Positions 32,879-41,084 of a DNA stretch of 60,879 nucleotides are shown in pieces (position 1 is the first letter of the stretch; each line of letters opens with the position of its first letter). The position numbers were made by a program, and so were the translations under genes. Source of the DNA: Bacillota bacterium (GTDB lineage Bacteria; Bacillota; Clostridia; Christensenellales; Aristaeellaceae); NCBI GenBank assembly GCA_023416655.1, contig JAEZHK010000041.1:1-60879 (forward strand). The letters run 5' to 3'. The notes under the pieces were generated by a model. It was not told the origin of the DNA, made no database searches, and saw only the letters and a program-made list of their open reading frames with translations.

Positions 32879-35176
32879 ATGAGAAGCGGGAAGGCTGACC
32901 AGGGCAAGACGATATGCGTCATGATCGGCGACGTCAGCTACGACTATGCCCTGGAGCTGATGAGCGGCATCAACAGCGCCGCGGCGAAGGTCGGCGCGCA
33001 GCTGTTCTACATGACGGGGAAGCAGAACCGCGCCGCCCCCGCCGACGGGAACAAGGAACAAGAGGCCGTCTCGCGCTACAACAGCATCTACAACTATGCC
33101 AGCCTCGTGGGCGCGGACGCCTACATTATCTCTTCCGGCTCTCTTTCGGGTTTCCGCAGTGAAGCCGAGTACCGGCGCTTTCTGGAGCGCTTTGACGGGC
33201 TGAACCACGTCGTGCTTCAAAAGGACATCACCGGCGGGCCGGGAAGATGCAACATCACCATCGACAATTATGACAGCTACAGTAGGCTGATCGAACACCT
33301 GATCCTGGCGCACGGCTTCCGAAAGATCGCCCATATCGCCGGCCCGAAGCACCATCCGGAATCCTCCGAGCGGGAACAGGCCTACCGCGATGCCATGGAA
33401 AAGCACGGTTTGCCCGTGGAAGACGGCATGCTGACGTATGGCGACCTCTCCGGTTTTGTGTTCGATCAGGTTGAAAAGCTGCTGGCGGATCATCCGGATC
33501 TCGACGCCATCGCGTTCTGCAACGACGAGATGGCGAAAACCGGGTACAGGGTTTGCGAAAAGCGCGGCCTGAGGGTCGGCGTCGACATTGCGATCACCGG
33601 GTTTGATAACTTTGCGACAGGGCGTTCGCTGACGCCGCCGCTCACGACTGTATCGCAAAACGCGTACCGTTCGGGCGAACTGACGCTCCTTCAAGCGGTC
33701 GCGCTGGCGGAAGGGAAGCGCGCGGAATCCGTAAGGCTCAAGACCAACCTCACGATCCGCAGCTCATGCGGCTGTCATCGCTACGGCGACCTCCTCGTTG
33801 ACCCGGATAACCCGGCCGCCGCCGGTGACCCACGGGCGGTGATCCGAAACATGCGGGAGGATCTATTGCGGCTGTACGCCCGGGACGATCAAGAGCCGCT
33901 GGCGATCGCTCTGAATCACTTGATGGACCGCATCGAGGCCCTGGCCCTTGAGGAGGCATCCGATCCGCCGGACGAGCGGGCGCTGGAAAGCTGGCTTGCA
34001 GGCTTGTCCGTCGAACTGGAAGCGTCCGGCGCGCTGATCGCCGAGCGCCTGCACGGCTACCTGATGCAGATGGCGGACATAAGCGCCCATCCCGGGATGA
34101 AGCGGCTCTATCGCGTCCTCCTGCACGTCCAGGGATTCCTTTTTGCCCATGAGTCGCGCGAGGCCGCAAAACAGTTTGAAAATTTTAAAAGACAGGCCTG
34201 GTTTGTTCCGGAATTCATCCGCGACCTGGTGATCCTTAAGGACGAAGGCGAAGGCGTGTTTCTGAGCGTCGTGGAGAAACTGCGCGGCATCGGCCTTGAC
34301 AACCTGTACATCTGCCTGCTTCCCGAACCGCATCCGCTCAGGGAATCGAGCCGGGAATACATTCCGGAAAGGCTTCAGCTTGCCGCCTACTTGAGCGGCG
34401 GCGCTTCCGGCGCGTATCCGCGCTCCAGGATGCCCGTCATCGACAAAACGCACCCGCTGCGCGATCTTCCGTTCCTCGGAAGCGACGCCCGCCTGATCAG
34501 CTTCAGCATTTTCTCCGGGGACATGCAATACGGGATCCTGCTGTGCGAGGCGAACAAGGAAAAAATCCCGCTTCTGCACGTCATCGGGCTGCAGCTTGGC
34601 ATCCTGATCAATTTCCTGGACCTGAAGGCCAAGGAGAGGGTCGTCGAAGGTGAACTGGTGCAGATCCGGGAGATGAACGAGATCCTGAACTTCCTTTCCG
34701 AATATGACTCGCTGTGCAATGTGTACAACCGCAGGGGGTTCATTGAGCAGGCGCTGCGCATGAACCACGCAAACGTCGGAAAACAGGCGTTCTTCGCTTT
34801 CATGGATCTGGACCACCTGAAGGAAATCAACGACAATTTCGGCCATGCGGCGGGCGACGACGCCATCTGCGCCGCCAGCGCCATTTTGAAAAAAGCCATC
34901 CGTAAAAATGACCTGATCGCGCGCCTCGGCGGGGACGAATTCATCGGCATGTTCATTCTGGACGATCCGGGTTTTCTGGCAGCGTTTCAGGCGCGCATCA
35001 AGGAATCCTTTGAAGCGTACAACCGAGATTCCGAAAAGCCCTACATCGTGGACCTCTCCATGGGCACCGCGGAATTCACCTGCGATCACGGGCTTGAACT
35101 CAGCGCCATCATCCACCAGGCCGACCGGTATCTCTACGAGGCGAAGAAACACAGGCGCGACAGCGTGCTCCGATGA
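32879..35176 (+). CDS. LacI-type ligand-binding domain fused to a diguanylate cyclase (GGDEF)
   Basis: 765 residues from ATG 32879 (GGGAGCGAGG upstream; an earlier GTG coincides with the transcription start). Residues about 10-290 are a periplasmic-binding-protein/LacI-like sugar-binding domain (ICVMIGDVSYDYALELMSGINSAAAK, IDNYDSYSRLIEHLILAHGFRKIAHIAGP, DAIAFCNDEMAKTGY, ITGFDNFATG, TTVSQNAYRSGELT), without signal peptide and without any HTH, so it is cytoplasmic and not a repressor. A helical/GAF-like middle (about 310-550) leads into a GGDEF domain: DLDHLKEINDNFGHAAGDDAI and RLGGDEF (684-688 intact). RKND five residues before it is an RxxD product-inhibition site. Makes c-di-GMP in response to an intracellular sugar-like ligand (inference). 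Confidence 0.88.
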   Translation: MRSGKADQGKTICVMIGDVSYDYALELMSGINSAAAKVGAQLFYMTGKQNRAAPADGNKEQEAVSRYNSIYNYASLVGADAYIISSGSLSGFRSEAEYRRFLERFDGLNHVVLQKDITGGPGRCNITIDNYDSYSRLIEHLILAHGFRKIAHIAGPKHHPESSEREQAYRDAMEKHGLPVEDGMLTYGDLSGFVFDQVEKLLADHPDLDAIAFCNDEMAKTGYRVCEKRGLRVGVDIAITGFDNFATGRSLTPPLTTVSQNAYRSGELTLLQAVALAEGKRAESVRLKTNLTIRSSCGCHRYGDLLVDPDNPAAAGDPRAVIRNMREDLLRLYARDDQEPLAIALNHLMDRIEALALEEASDPPDERALESWLAGLSVELEASGALIAERLHGYLMQMADISAHPGMKRLYRVLLHVQGFLFAHESREAAKQFENFKRQAWFVPEFIRDLVILKDEGEGVFLSVVEKLRGIGLDNLYICLLPEPHPLRESSREYIPERLQLAAYLSGGASGAYPRSRMPVIDKTHPLRDLPFLGSDARLISFSIFSGDMQYGILLCEANKEKIPLLHVIGLQLGILINFLDLKAKERVVEGELVQIREMNEILNFLSEYDSLCNVYNRRGFIEQALRMNHANVGKQAFFAFMDLDHLKEINDNFGHAAGDDAICAASAILKKAIRKNDLIARLGGDEFIGMFILDDPGFLAAFQARIKESFEAYNRDSEKPYIVDLSMGTAEFTCDHGLELSAIIHQADRYLYEAKKHRRDSVLR

Positions 35177-35206
35177 CGCAGGTCGCTCCTTAAGCGGATA
35201 TTAAAG

Positions 35207-35250
35207 AAGCGCGGCGCGTGATTCAAACCGGATCACGCGCCGCGCTTTTG
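35207..35250. terminator. Bidirectional terminator between convergent genes
   Basis: AAGCGCGGCGCGTGAT and ATCACGCGCCGCGCTT form a perfect 16-bp stem, TTTTG after it on the plus strand and TCTTTAAT on the minus strand. Confidence 0.9.
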
Positions 35251-35302
35251 TTTGGGCATCCCGCAGGGAAACTGCGCCGACCATGAACGGCCGGAAATGG
35301 CG

Positions 35303-36922
35303 TCAGCGGCTCAGCGCGCGGATCTGCTCGGCCAGTTCCAGGTACTGCCGGTTCAGTTCCTCGGGGTTGTCGCCCTTTTTGGGCTTTCCGAGCCGCGCGG
35401 CCAATTCCGCCATGCGCAATTCGAGGATCATCTTATCAGGCGTGGGCGCGGCGGGCTTCTCTCTCCGGGCGGTCCACTCGTCCATCGTGCCTTCAAACGC
35501 GTTCAGCCGCCCGTTTTCAAAGAACAAAAGCCGCGTCGCCACCTGCTGGACGAACCGGCGGTCGTGGCTGACGAAGAGCATCGTGCCGCCGTAGCCGCCC
35601 AGCACCTCGCCCAGCGCCTCCAGCGAGAATACGTCCAGGTGGTTCGTCGGCTCGTCCAGCACGAGGAAGTTCACGTCCGACGCCATGAGCCGGGTCAGCA
35701 TCACCTTCACGCGCTCGCCGCCCGACATCCTGCCCACAGGTTTGAGCGCCGCGTCGCCGCGTATGCCCAGCCGCGCCAGCGCCGTGCGCACCGCGCTCTC
35801 GGGCTGTACGCTCAGCTGCATCGCGTTTTCCAGCGCGCTTCGGTCGTCCTCCAGCGTCCGCATGTCCTGATCCAGAAAGCCGATCTTCACGCCCGGGCTG
35901 ACGGTGACGCCCCGCCCCGCCAAAATGGCGCGGATCAGGGTGGTCTTGCCGCAGCCGTTGGGGCCGATCAGCGCCGTGCGGGAGAAGGTGGGCACGCGGA
36001 AGTCCGCGCCCGAAAGCAGCGTCTTCTCCCCCGCCCGAAGCGTCAGGTTCCTGGCCTCCGCCGCCACGCGGCTTACGATGCCCGCGGAGTTGATCTCCAT
36101 TTTGATGTCCGGGTCCTCCCGGGGCCGCTGTTTTTCCGGCAGCTTCTGAAGCCGCGTCTCCAGCGCCTTGCGCGCCTGGTGATGGGTGGACTGCGACGCG
36201 CTGACCGCCCGCTTGTGCAGCCGCGCCTCGCTGTTGCCCATGCGGCTGGGCAGCTGCACCTGCGATGCGCGCTCCACCATGCTCTGGGCAGCCTTCCGAA
36301 GGCGCGCCTGCTCCGAGCGGTACTGGTCGTACTCGAACCGCTCAAACGCGCGCCTGTTCAATAGCTGCTCGCGGTAGCTTGAGTAGTTTCCGGGGTAGAC
36401 CGTGATTTTTCCGTCCGCCAGTTCCCAGATGGCGCTCGTCACATCGTCGAGCAGCGCGCGGTCGTGGCTGACCAGGAGGAGCGCGCCGCCGTACTTTTTC
36501 AGCGCGTCGGTCAAAAGTTCCACGCCCTCCCGGTCGAGGTCGCTGGTGGGTTCGTCCGCCAGCAGCATCCGCGCGTCCGAGGACAGCGCCGAGGCGATCC
36601 TGCGGCGGGTCTCCTCGCCGCCGGAGAGGTTCTCCCCCGCCTCCGGCGCGTGGAAGCGGCTCTGCAGTTCCCGGGTCGCCTCCCCCGGCGCGTCTCGCCG
36701 GTCCTGCCGGATCATGGCGACCGGGGCGAGGGCGCGCACCTGGCCCTCATCGGGCGTCCGCGCGCCGATGAGCACGTTCAGAAGTGTGGTCTTGCCCGCG
36801 CCGTTCTCCCCGACCAGGCCGATTTTATCGCCGTCCCGGAGTTCCAGGCGTTCGATGTCCAGTACAACCTTCAGGCCGAAGCTGACCTTGATCCCCTCGG
36901 CCGATAACAATATCTTACCCAT
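35303..36922 (-). CDS. ABC-F family ATPase, antibiotic-resistance type
   Basis: 539 residues from ATG 36920-36922. Two ABC domains without membrane segments: VGENGAGKTT, LSGGEETRRRIA, LLADEPTSDLD, then IGPNGCGKTT, MSGGERVKVMLTRL, LVLDEPTNHLD. The linker between them (PSRMGNSEARLHKRAVSASQS) is the ribosomal P-site tRNA interaction motif typical of the Vga/Lsa-like ARE group. ABC-F proteins enter the ribosomal E site and displace bound antibiotics or rescue stalled ribosomes. The gene has a 320-nt leader with a candidate attenuator at its start codon, the type of control known for resistance ABC-Fs. The drug class cannot be told. Confidence 0.9.
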   Translation of the reverse strand: MGKILLSAEGIKVSFGLKVVLDIERLELRDGDKIGLVGENGAGKTTLLNVLIGARTPDEGQVRALAPVAMIRQDRRDAPGEATRELQSRFHAPEAGENLSGGEETRRRIASALSSDARMLLADEPTSDLDREGVELLTDALKKYGGALLLVSHDRALLDDVTSAIWELADGKITVYPGNYSSYREQLLNRRAFERFEYDQYRSEQARLRKAAQSMVERASQVQLPSRMGNSEARLHKRAVSASQSTHHQARKALETRLQKLPEKQRPREDPDIKMEINSAGIVSRVAAEARNLTLRAGEKTLLSGADFRVPTFSRTALIGPNGCGKTTLIRAILAGRGVTVSPGVKIGFLDQDMRTLEDDRSALENAMQLSVQPESAVRTALARLGIRGDAALKPVGRMSGGERVKVMLTRLMASDVNFLVLDEPTNHLDVFSLEALGEVLGGYGGTMLFVSHDRRFVQQVATRLLFFENGRLNAFEGTMDEWTARREKPAAPTPDKMILELRMAELAARLGKPKKGDNPEELNRQYLELAEQIRALSR

Positions 36923-37004
36923 ACAAAAAACCCTCCCGGCGTGCCGGAAGGGTCGCAAACAAAGGGAAATCCCCTCGCGACTTCTTCCGGCAGCGCAAAC
37001 TCAT
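36917..37004 (-). CDS. Possible leader peptide overlapping the ABC-F attenuator
   Basis: A 29-codon frame from ATG 37002-37004 (MSLRCRKKSRGDFPLF, then ATLPARREGFLYG) whose TAA stop overlaps the ABC-F start region. It is basic (Arg/Lys-rich) and spans both arms of the antiterminator and the terminator. There is no Shine-Dalgarno sequence, so translation is doubtful; reported as a candidate only. Confidence 0.25.
36925..36991 (-). promoter_or_regulatory. Candidate transcription attenuator of the ABC-F gene
   Basis: Minus strand: a stem CCCTTCCGGC/GCCGGGAGGG (36931-36952) followed by TTTTTT (36925-36930) ends 3 nt before the ATG; its 3' arm contains the GGGAGG ribosome site. Upstream GCCGGAAG-AA-GTCGC (36977-36991) can instead pair with GCGAC-C-CTTCCGGC (36943-36956), 5+8 bp, taking the 5' half of the terminator. 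Mutually exclusive terminator and antiterminator are thus visible. Confidence 0.7.
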
Positions 37005-37163
37005 ACCAATACGATACATTGTTTCATCCAAAGCGGCGAGAGATTTTTGTTCCTGGCAAGGAGCCGCAGTGCAGGAATAGCAGCGCTATTTCAAGCGGAG
37101 AGCGACACCGCCAGGGCTTGAAAAGATCCGGCGCAACGATGAAAGAATGTTTTGGATTGGTAT
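37003..37163. repeat. Palindromic MITE-like element C, copy 1
   Basis: 161 bp with imperfect terminal inverted repeats of about 26 bp (left ATACCAATACGATACATTG, right ends AAGAATGTTTTGGATTGGTAT read inward). Inner hairpin AATAGC-AGC-GCTATT (37072-37086 region). It lies wholly within the ABC-F leader. Copy 2 is at 56716-56875 in the same orientation. Confidence 0.75.
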
Positions 37164-37249
37164 TGCGCCCCACGGGGCGCATTGCCTGTCGAAATCAGCC
37201 GCGGATCTTCATTCGGTGTGGTTACCGTCCTTTCCCGGATTTCAAGTGA

Positions 37250-37278
37250 AGTATACTATGGAGCGCGGCAATTGTCAA
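37250..37278 (-). promoter_or_regulatory. Promoter of the ABC-F gene
   Basis: Minus strand TTGACA (37273-37278), 17-nt spacer, TATACT (37250-37255), placing the start of transcription near 37243, about 320 nt before the coding start. The leader also carries a GCGCCCC/GGGGCGC hairpin (37165-37182). Confidence 0.85.
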
Positions 37279-37310
37279 CGCACTCGCGCCAAGCGCATGC
37301 GAATGCACGT

Positions 37311-38483
37311 TTACGGCGAATATTGATTGTCAACCTGCACGATCAGGCGGTAGCGCTCGTCCAGCGCCCTGGCCGCCTGCTCGATTTTCTCAAGCGCCTC
37401 CTCGCGGTCGGCCTCGCCCATCTCGCCGGGCACCGCAAGGTCAAAGATCAGGTTGATGTGGCCGCCCACCTCCACCTTGCGGAAGTCGTGCAGCGTGAAA
37501 TGCGGGTTGACCGAGGTGATCACCCGGACCATCTGCAACCGGAGCGCGTTGGTCTGGTCGCAGTTGACGGCCACCGGGTCCATGTGGATGACCACCGGCA
37601 CGCCCAGCTCTTTTAATATGCGCCGCTCGGCGGCGTCGATGGACTCGTGGATGGTGCGGATGTCCGCGCCCTCGTCCACCTCGGCGTGTACCGATGCCAT
37701 CAGCCGCCCCGGCCCGTAGTCATGCACGATCAGGTCGTGCACGCCCGCGATGCCCTCGCCCGCCAGCACCGTCCCGGAAATCTTGCGCACCAGGTCCGGG
37801 TCGGGCTTGCCGCCAAGGATCAGCGAGATCACTTCCCGCGCGATCTTGAAGCCGCCGTAGAAGATGAAGAGCGACACCAGGATGCCGGCGGGCGCGTCCA
37901 GATTCCAGCCAAAGCGGGTCGCAAGCAGCGAACTGACGATGATCATGGTGGTGACGACCACGTCGTTCATGCTGTCGGAGGCGGCGGCGGCGAGCACGCT
38001 GGAATCGATGCGCCTGCTAAAAAAACGGTTGTACGTGAACATGAAGAGCTTCACGAGGATCGACGCGCCCAGCACGAGCAGCATCGGCAGGCTGACCGCG
38101 ACCGGCTCGGGCGTAATGAGCTTGCCGATCGACTGCTTCAAAAGCTCTACAGCGACCAGGAAGATCATGACCGCGACGATCAGCGCACTCACGTACTCGG
38201 CGCGGCCGTGGCCGAACGGGTGCTCCCGGTCGGGCTTTCGGGCGGCAAGCGCCGCGCCGATCAGCGCCACCACCGAGGAGCCGGTGTCGGAAATGTTGTT
38301 GAATGCGTCCGACAGGATGGCCACGGAGCCGGAGAGGATGCCGATAAAAAGCTTTACCGCGAACAGCGTCAGGTTGAAGCCGATGCCGAGCGCCCCCGCC
38401 AGCATGCCCACGCGCGCGCGGGAGAGATCGTTCTTCGCGTCGTCGTACCCCGGCGCGTATTTTTGCAGCAGCCTTTCGATCAA
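37311..38483 (-). CDS. Cation diffusion facilitator (CDF) metal exporter
   Basis: 390 residues with a TTG start at 38481-38483 (GAGGGGG eight nt upstream); upstream ATG candidates fall in the promoter. Six membrane helices in the N-terminal two thirds with LSDAFNNISDTGSSVVALIGAALAARKPDREHPFGHGRAEYVSAL: the DxxxN and HPFGHGRAEY metal-site motifs (helix II and loop), and AAASDSMNDVVVT in helix V. C-terminal cytoplasmic domain (VHDLIVHDYGPGRLMASVHAEVDE). Proton-coupled efflux of zinc, iron, manganese or similar. Divergent from metY with overlapping -35 boxes. Confidence 0.92.
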   Translation of the reverse strand: MIERLLQKYAPGYDDAKNDLSRARVGMLAGALGIGFNLTLFAVKLFIGILSGSVAILSDAFNNISDTGSSVVALIGAALAARKPDREHPFGHGRAEYVSALIVAVMIFLVAVELLKQSIGKLITPEPVAVSLPMLLVLGASILVKLFMFTYNRFFSRRIDSSVLAAAASDSMNDVVVTTMIIVSSLLATRFGWNLDAPAGILVSLFIFYGGFKIAREVISLILGGKPDPDLVRKISGTVLAGEGIAGVHDLIVHDYGPGRLMASVHAEVDEGADIRTIHESIDAAERRILKELGVPVVIHMDPVAVNCDQTNALRLQMVRVITSVNPHFTLHDFRKVEVGGHINLIFDLAVPGEMGEADREEALEKIEQAARALDERYRLIVQVDNQYSP

Positions 38484-38514
38484 CCCGGTGGCCCCCTCAA
38501 GTGAAATAGAATTG

Positions 38515-38543
38515 ATTATAAGTCTATTGCGCCGCGTTGTCAA
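38515..38543 (-). promoter_or_regulatory. CDF promoter
   Basis: Minus strand TTGACA (38538-38543), 17-nt spacer, TATAAT (38515-38520). Its -35 box overlaps that of the divergent metY promoter by five positions. Confidence 0.85.
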
Positions 38544-38565
38544 GCGTGCGTAAATTTGGTATAAT
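38537..38565 (+). promoter_or_regulatory. metY promoter
   Basis: TTGTCA (38537-38542), 17-nt spacer, TATAAT (38560-38565). Just downstream TCCCCTT (38565-38571) can pair with AAGGGGA (38582-38588), which contains the ribosome site. Confidence 0.8.
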
Positions 38566-38596
38566 CCCCTTGAAACCTTGAAAGGGGACGATCCGC

Positions 38597-39883
38597 TTGT
38601 CGCTGAAAAATCCGCGCTTTGACACGCTGCAGGCCCACGCAGGCCAGACCCCGGACCCCACCACGAAATCCCGCGCGGTGCCCATCTACATGACCACCTC
38701 CTACACCTTTGACAGCGTCGCGGACGCGGCGGAGGTGTTCGCGCTCAAAAAAGAGGGCAACATCTACACCCGCATCATGAACCCCACCACGGACGTGCTG
38801 GAAAAGCGCCTGGCGGCGCTGGAGGGCGGAAGCGCGGGCCTGGCGTTCTCGTCGGGCATGGCGGCCATCACGGCGGCGATCCTGAACGTGGCGGTGGCGG
38901 GCGACGAGATCATCTCCGCCCAGTCGCTCTACGGCGGCACCTACACGCTCTTTACCCGGCGCTTCCCGGAGCGCTACGGCGTCAAGGTGCGCCTTTTCGA
39001 CATCGACGACCTTACGGGCATGGAGGCCGCGATCAACGAAAAGACCCGCGCGCTCTACTTTGAGACCATCGGAAACCCCGGCATGAACGTGCCGGACATC
39101 CGGGCACTGTCAGACCTGGCCCATCGGCACGGCCTGCCGGTGATCGTGGACAACACATTTGCCTCGCCCTACCTGATCCAACTGAAGGACTTCGGCGTGG
39201 ACGTGGCGGTGCACTCGCTGACCAAGTACGTGGGCGGCCACGGCGCGGCCATCGGCGGCGCGATCGTGGACCTGGGGACCTTCCCGTGGAAGGGCAACCC
39301 CCGGTTTGAGGACTTCAACAGGCCCGACGACACCTACCACGGCATCGTGTACGCGGACGCGCCCGCACCGTTCGCCACCAAGGCGCGCGTACAGGGCCTC
39401 CGGGACGTTGGGGCTTGCCTGAGCCCGTTCAACGCGTTCCTCATGCTGCTGGGGCTTGAGACGCTTTCCTTACGCGTCGAGCGCCACTGCCGAAACGCTG
39501 AAAAGATCGCTTCGTTCCTAAAAAACCATGCCGCGGTTTCCTGGGTCAACTACCCCGGCCTGCCCGGTGACAGGTACTACGCGCGCAAGCAGGAGTACCT
39601 GCCCAAGGGCGCGGGCAGCATTCTGACGTTCGGCATCAAGGGCGGCTACCAGGCGGGCGTAAAGTTCATCGAGGCGCTGACCATCTTCAGCCACCTGGCC
39701 AACGTCGCCGACGCGAAGTCGCTCATCATCCACCCCGCCTCCACCACCCACGGCCAGCTGGGCGAGGAAGAACTGAACCTGGCCGGCGTGCCCGCGGACA
39801 TGATCCGCGTGTCGGTGGGCCTAGAGGACGCGGAGGACCTGATCGAGGATTTGGAAGCGGCGCTCGCCGCCTCCCAGAGGTAG
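38597..39883 (+). CDS. metY: O-acetylhomoserine aminocarboxypropyltransferase (sulfhydrylase)
   Basis: 428 residues, TTG start at 38597 with AAAGGGGA eight nt upstream. PLP-dependent Cys/Met metabolism family: FDTLQAHAGQTPDPTTKSRAVPIYMTTSYTFDSVADAAEVFALKKEGNIYTRIMNPTTDVLEKRLAALEGG, the AFSSGMAAITAAIL cofactor phosphate site, LYFETIGNPGMNVPD, and VAVHSLTKYVGGHGAAIGG with the Schiff-base lysine. Length (about 430) and the ETIGNPG signature fit the O-acetylhomoserine/O-acetylserine sulfhydrylases rather than cystathionine gamma-synthase. It makes homocysteine from O-acetylhomoserine and sulfide. No SAM riboswitch or T-box precedes it. The next gene starts 4 nt after its stop codon. Confidence 0.93.
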   Translation: MSLKNPRFDTLQAHAGQTPDPTTKSRAVPIYMTTSYTFDSVADAAEVFALKKEGNIYTRIMNPTTDVLEKRLAALEGGSAGLAFSSGMAAITAAILNVAVAGDEIISAQSLYGGTYTLFTRRFPERYGVKVRLFDIDDLTGMEAAINEKTRALYFETIGNPGMNVPDIRALSDLAHRHGLPVIVDNTFASPYLIQLKDFGVDVAVHSLTKYVGGHGAAIGGAIVDLGTFPWKGNPRFEDFNRPDDTYHGIVYADAPAPFATKARVQGLRDVGACLSPFNAFLMLLGLETLSLRVERHCRNAEKIASFLKNHAAVSWVNYPGLPGDRYYARKQEYLPKGAGSILTFGIKGGYQAGVKFIEALTIFSHLANVADAKSLIIHPASTTHGQLGEEELNLAGVPADMIRVSVGLEDAEDLIEDLEAALAASQR

Positions 39884-39887
39884 CCAG

Positions 39888-40994
39888 ATGCTGTACAACG
39901 AGATCAAACACGTGCTGCCGGAGTTCCAATTCGAGGGCAAGTACCGGTCGGTGGAGGAGCTGCACTCGGGCAACATCAACCGAACCTACCGGCTGGAGTA
40001 CGCGCAGGGCGACCAGGTGCTGCACTACGCGCTGCAGTACATCAACAACTACGTTTTCAAGGACCCCGCCCGGGTGATGCGAAACATCGAGCGGGTGACC
40101 GGGCACCTTCGGGATCGCCTGATCGCGGAAGGGATGGACCCAAGGCGCAACGTATTGGCGCTGGTCCCGTCCCGGACCGGCGGAACCCTCTACCGGGACG
40201 CCGAGGGCGGCTTCTGGCGCGCGTACCACTTCATCGAAAACGCCACCGCCTACGATCAGGTGCGTGAGACGCGCCAGTTTTTCGAGGCGGGGCGCGGCTT
40301 CGGCATGTTCCAGCGGCGGCTGTTTGACTTCCCGGCTGAGGAATTGTTCGAAACCATCCCCAACTTCCACCACACGACGAAGCGGTTCTACGCGTTCGTG
40401 CAGTCGGTGGCGGACGACAAGGCGGGGCGGGTGGCGGAGCTCGAGGACGAGATCGAGTTCTTCTTCGAGCGCCGCAGGATGATGGGGCAGATCGTAAAGC
40501 TCTTGGCAGAGGGAAAGCTTCCGGTTCGCGTCACCCACAACGACACCAAGGTCAACAACGTCATGATCGACGACGTGACGGGCGAGGCCATCTGCGTGAT
40601 CGACCTGGACACGGTGATGCCGGGCTCGGCCCTCTACGACTACGGCGACGCCATCCGCTTCGGCGCGTCCACCGCCGCCGAGGACGAGCCGGACCTTTCC
40701 AAGATCGCGCTGGACATGGAGAAATTCGAGCAGTTCACCCGCGGCTTCTTCCAGGAGACGAAGGGCTTTCTGACAAAGGAGGAACTGCTGCTCATGCCGC
40801 TCGGCGCGAAGGTCATGACCTGCGAGCTGGCGATGCGCTTCCTCAAGGACTACATCGACGGCGACCTCTACTTCAAGGTCAAGTCCCCCGAGCACAACCT
40901 CGTCCGCGCCCGCGCGCAGATGAAGCTTTTGACCGACATTGAGGCCAAGTACGACCGGATGACGGAATTCGTGGAAAAACTGGCGTTGGAGTGA
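39888..40994 (+). CDS. APH-fold phosphotransferase, N-acetylhexosamine 1-kinase (NahK)-like
   Basis: 368 residues, aminoglycoside-phosphotransferase/choline-kinase fold. Catalytic loop VRVTHNDTKVNNVMID (HNDxKxxN, about residues 220-235) and AICVIDLDTVMPGSALYDYGDAIRFGAS (DLDT Mg-binding). These and the N-terminal SGNINRTYRLEY are close to the NahK/mucin-desulfatase-annotated family, which phosphorylates GlcNAc/GalNAc at C1. ATG lies 4 nt after the metY stop, so co-transcribed; that pairing is unexpected and makes the substrate uncertain. Other amino-sugar genes (NagZ-like, nagB) are elsewhere in the window. Confidence 0.75.
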   Translation: MLYNEIKHVLPEFQFEGKYRSVEELHSGNINRTYRLEYAQGDQVLHYALQYINNYVFKDPARVMRNIERVTGHLRDRLIAEGMDPRRNVLALVPSRTGGTLYRDAEGGFWRAYHFIENATAYDQVRETRQFFEAGRGFGMFQRRLFDFPAEELFETIPNFHHTTKRFYAFVQSVADDKAGRVAELEDEIEFFFERRRMMGQIVKLLAEGKLPVRVTHNDTKVNNVMIDDVTGEAICVIDLDTVMPGSALYDYGDAIRFGASTAAEDEPDLSKIALDMEKFEQFTRGFFQETKGFLTKEELLLMPLGAKVMTCELAMRFLKDYIDGDLYFKVKSPEHNLVRARAQMKLLTDIEAKYDRMTEFVEKLALE

Positions 40995-41084
40995 CGGTAG
41001 GGCTTTGCCCCGCACCTCGCCAGAATACCTCGGACACACGCCCACAAGCGGGCGCGCGGGGAAGGACTGTAAGCATTCTGTTCT

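Noticed and set aside
37003..37163. Target-site duplication flanking element C copies
   Set aside because: No convincing direct repeat flanks either copy, so a transposition mechanism is not shown by sequence.
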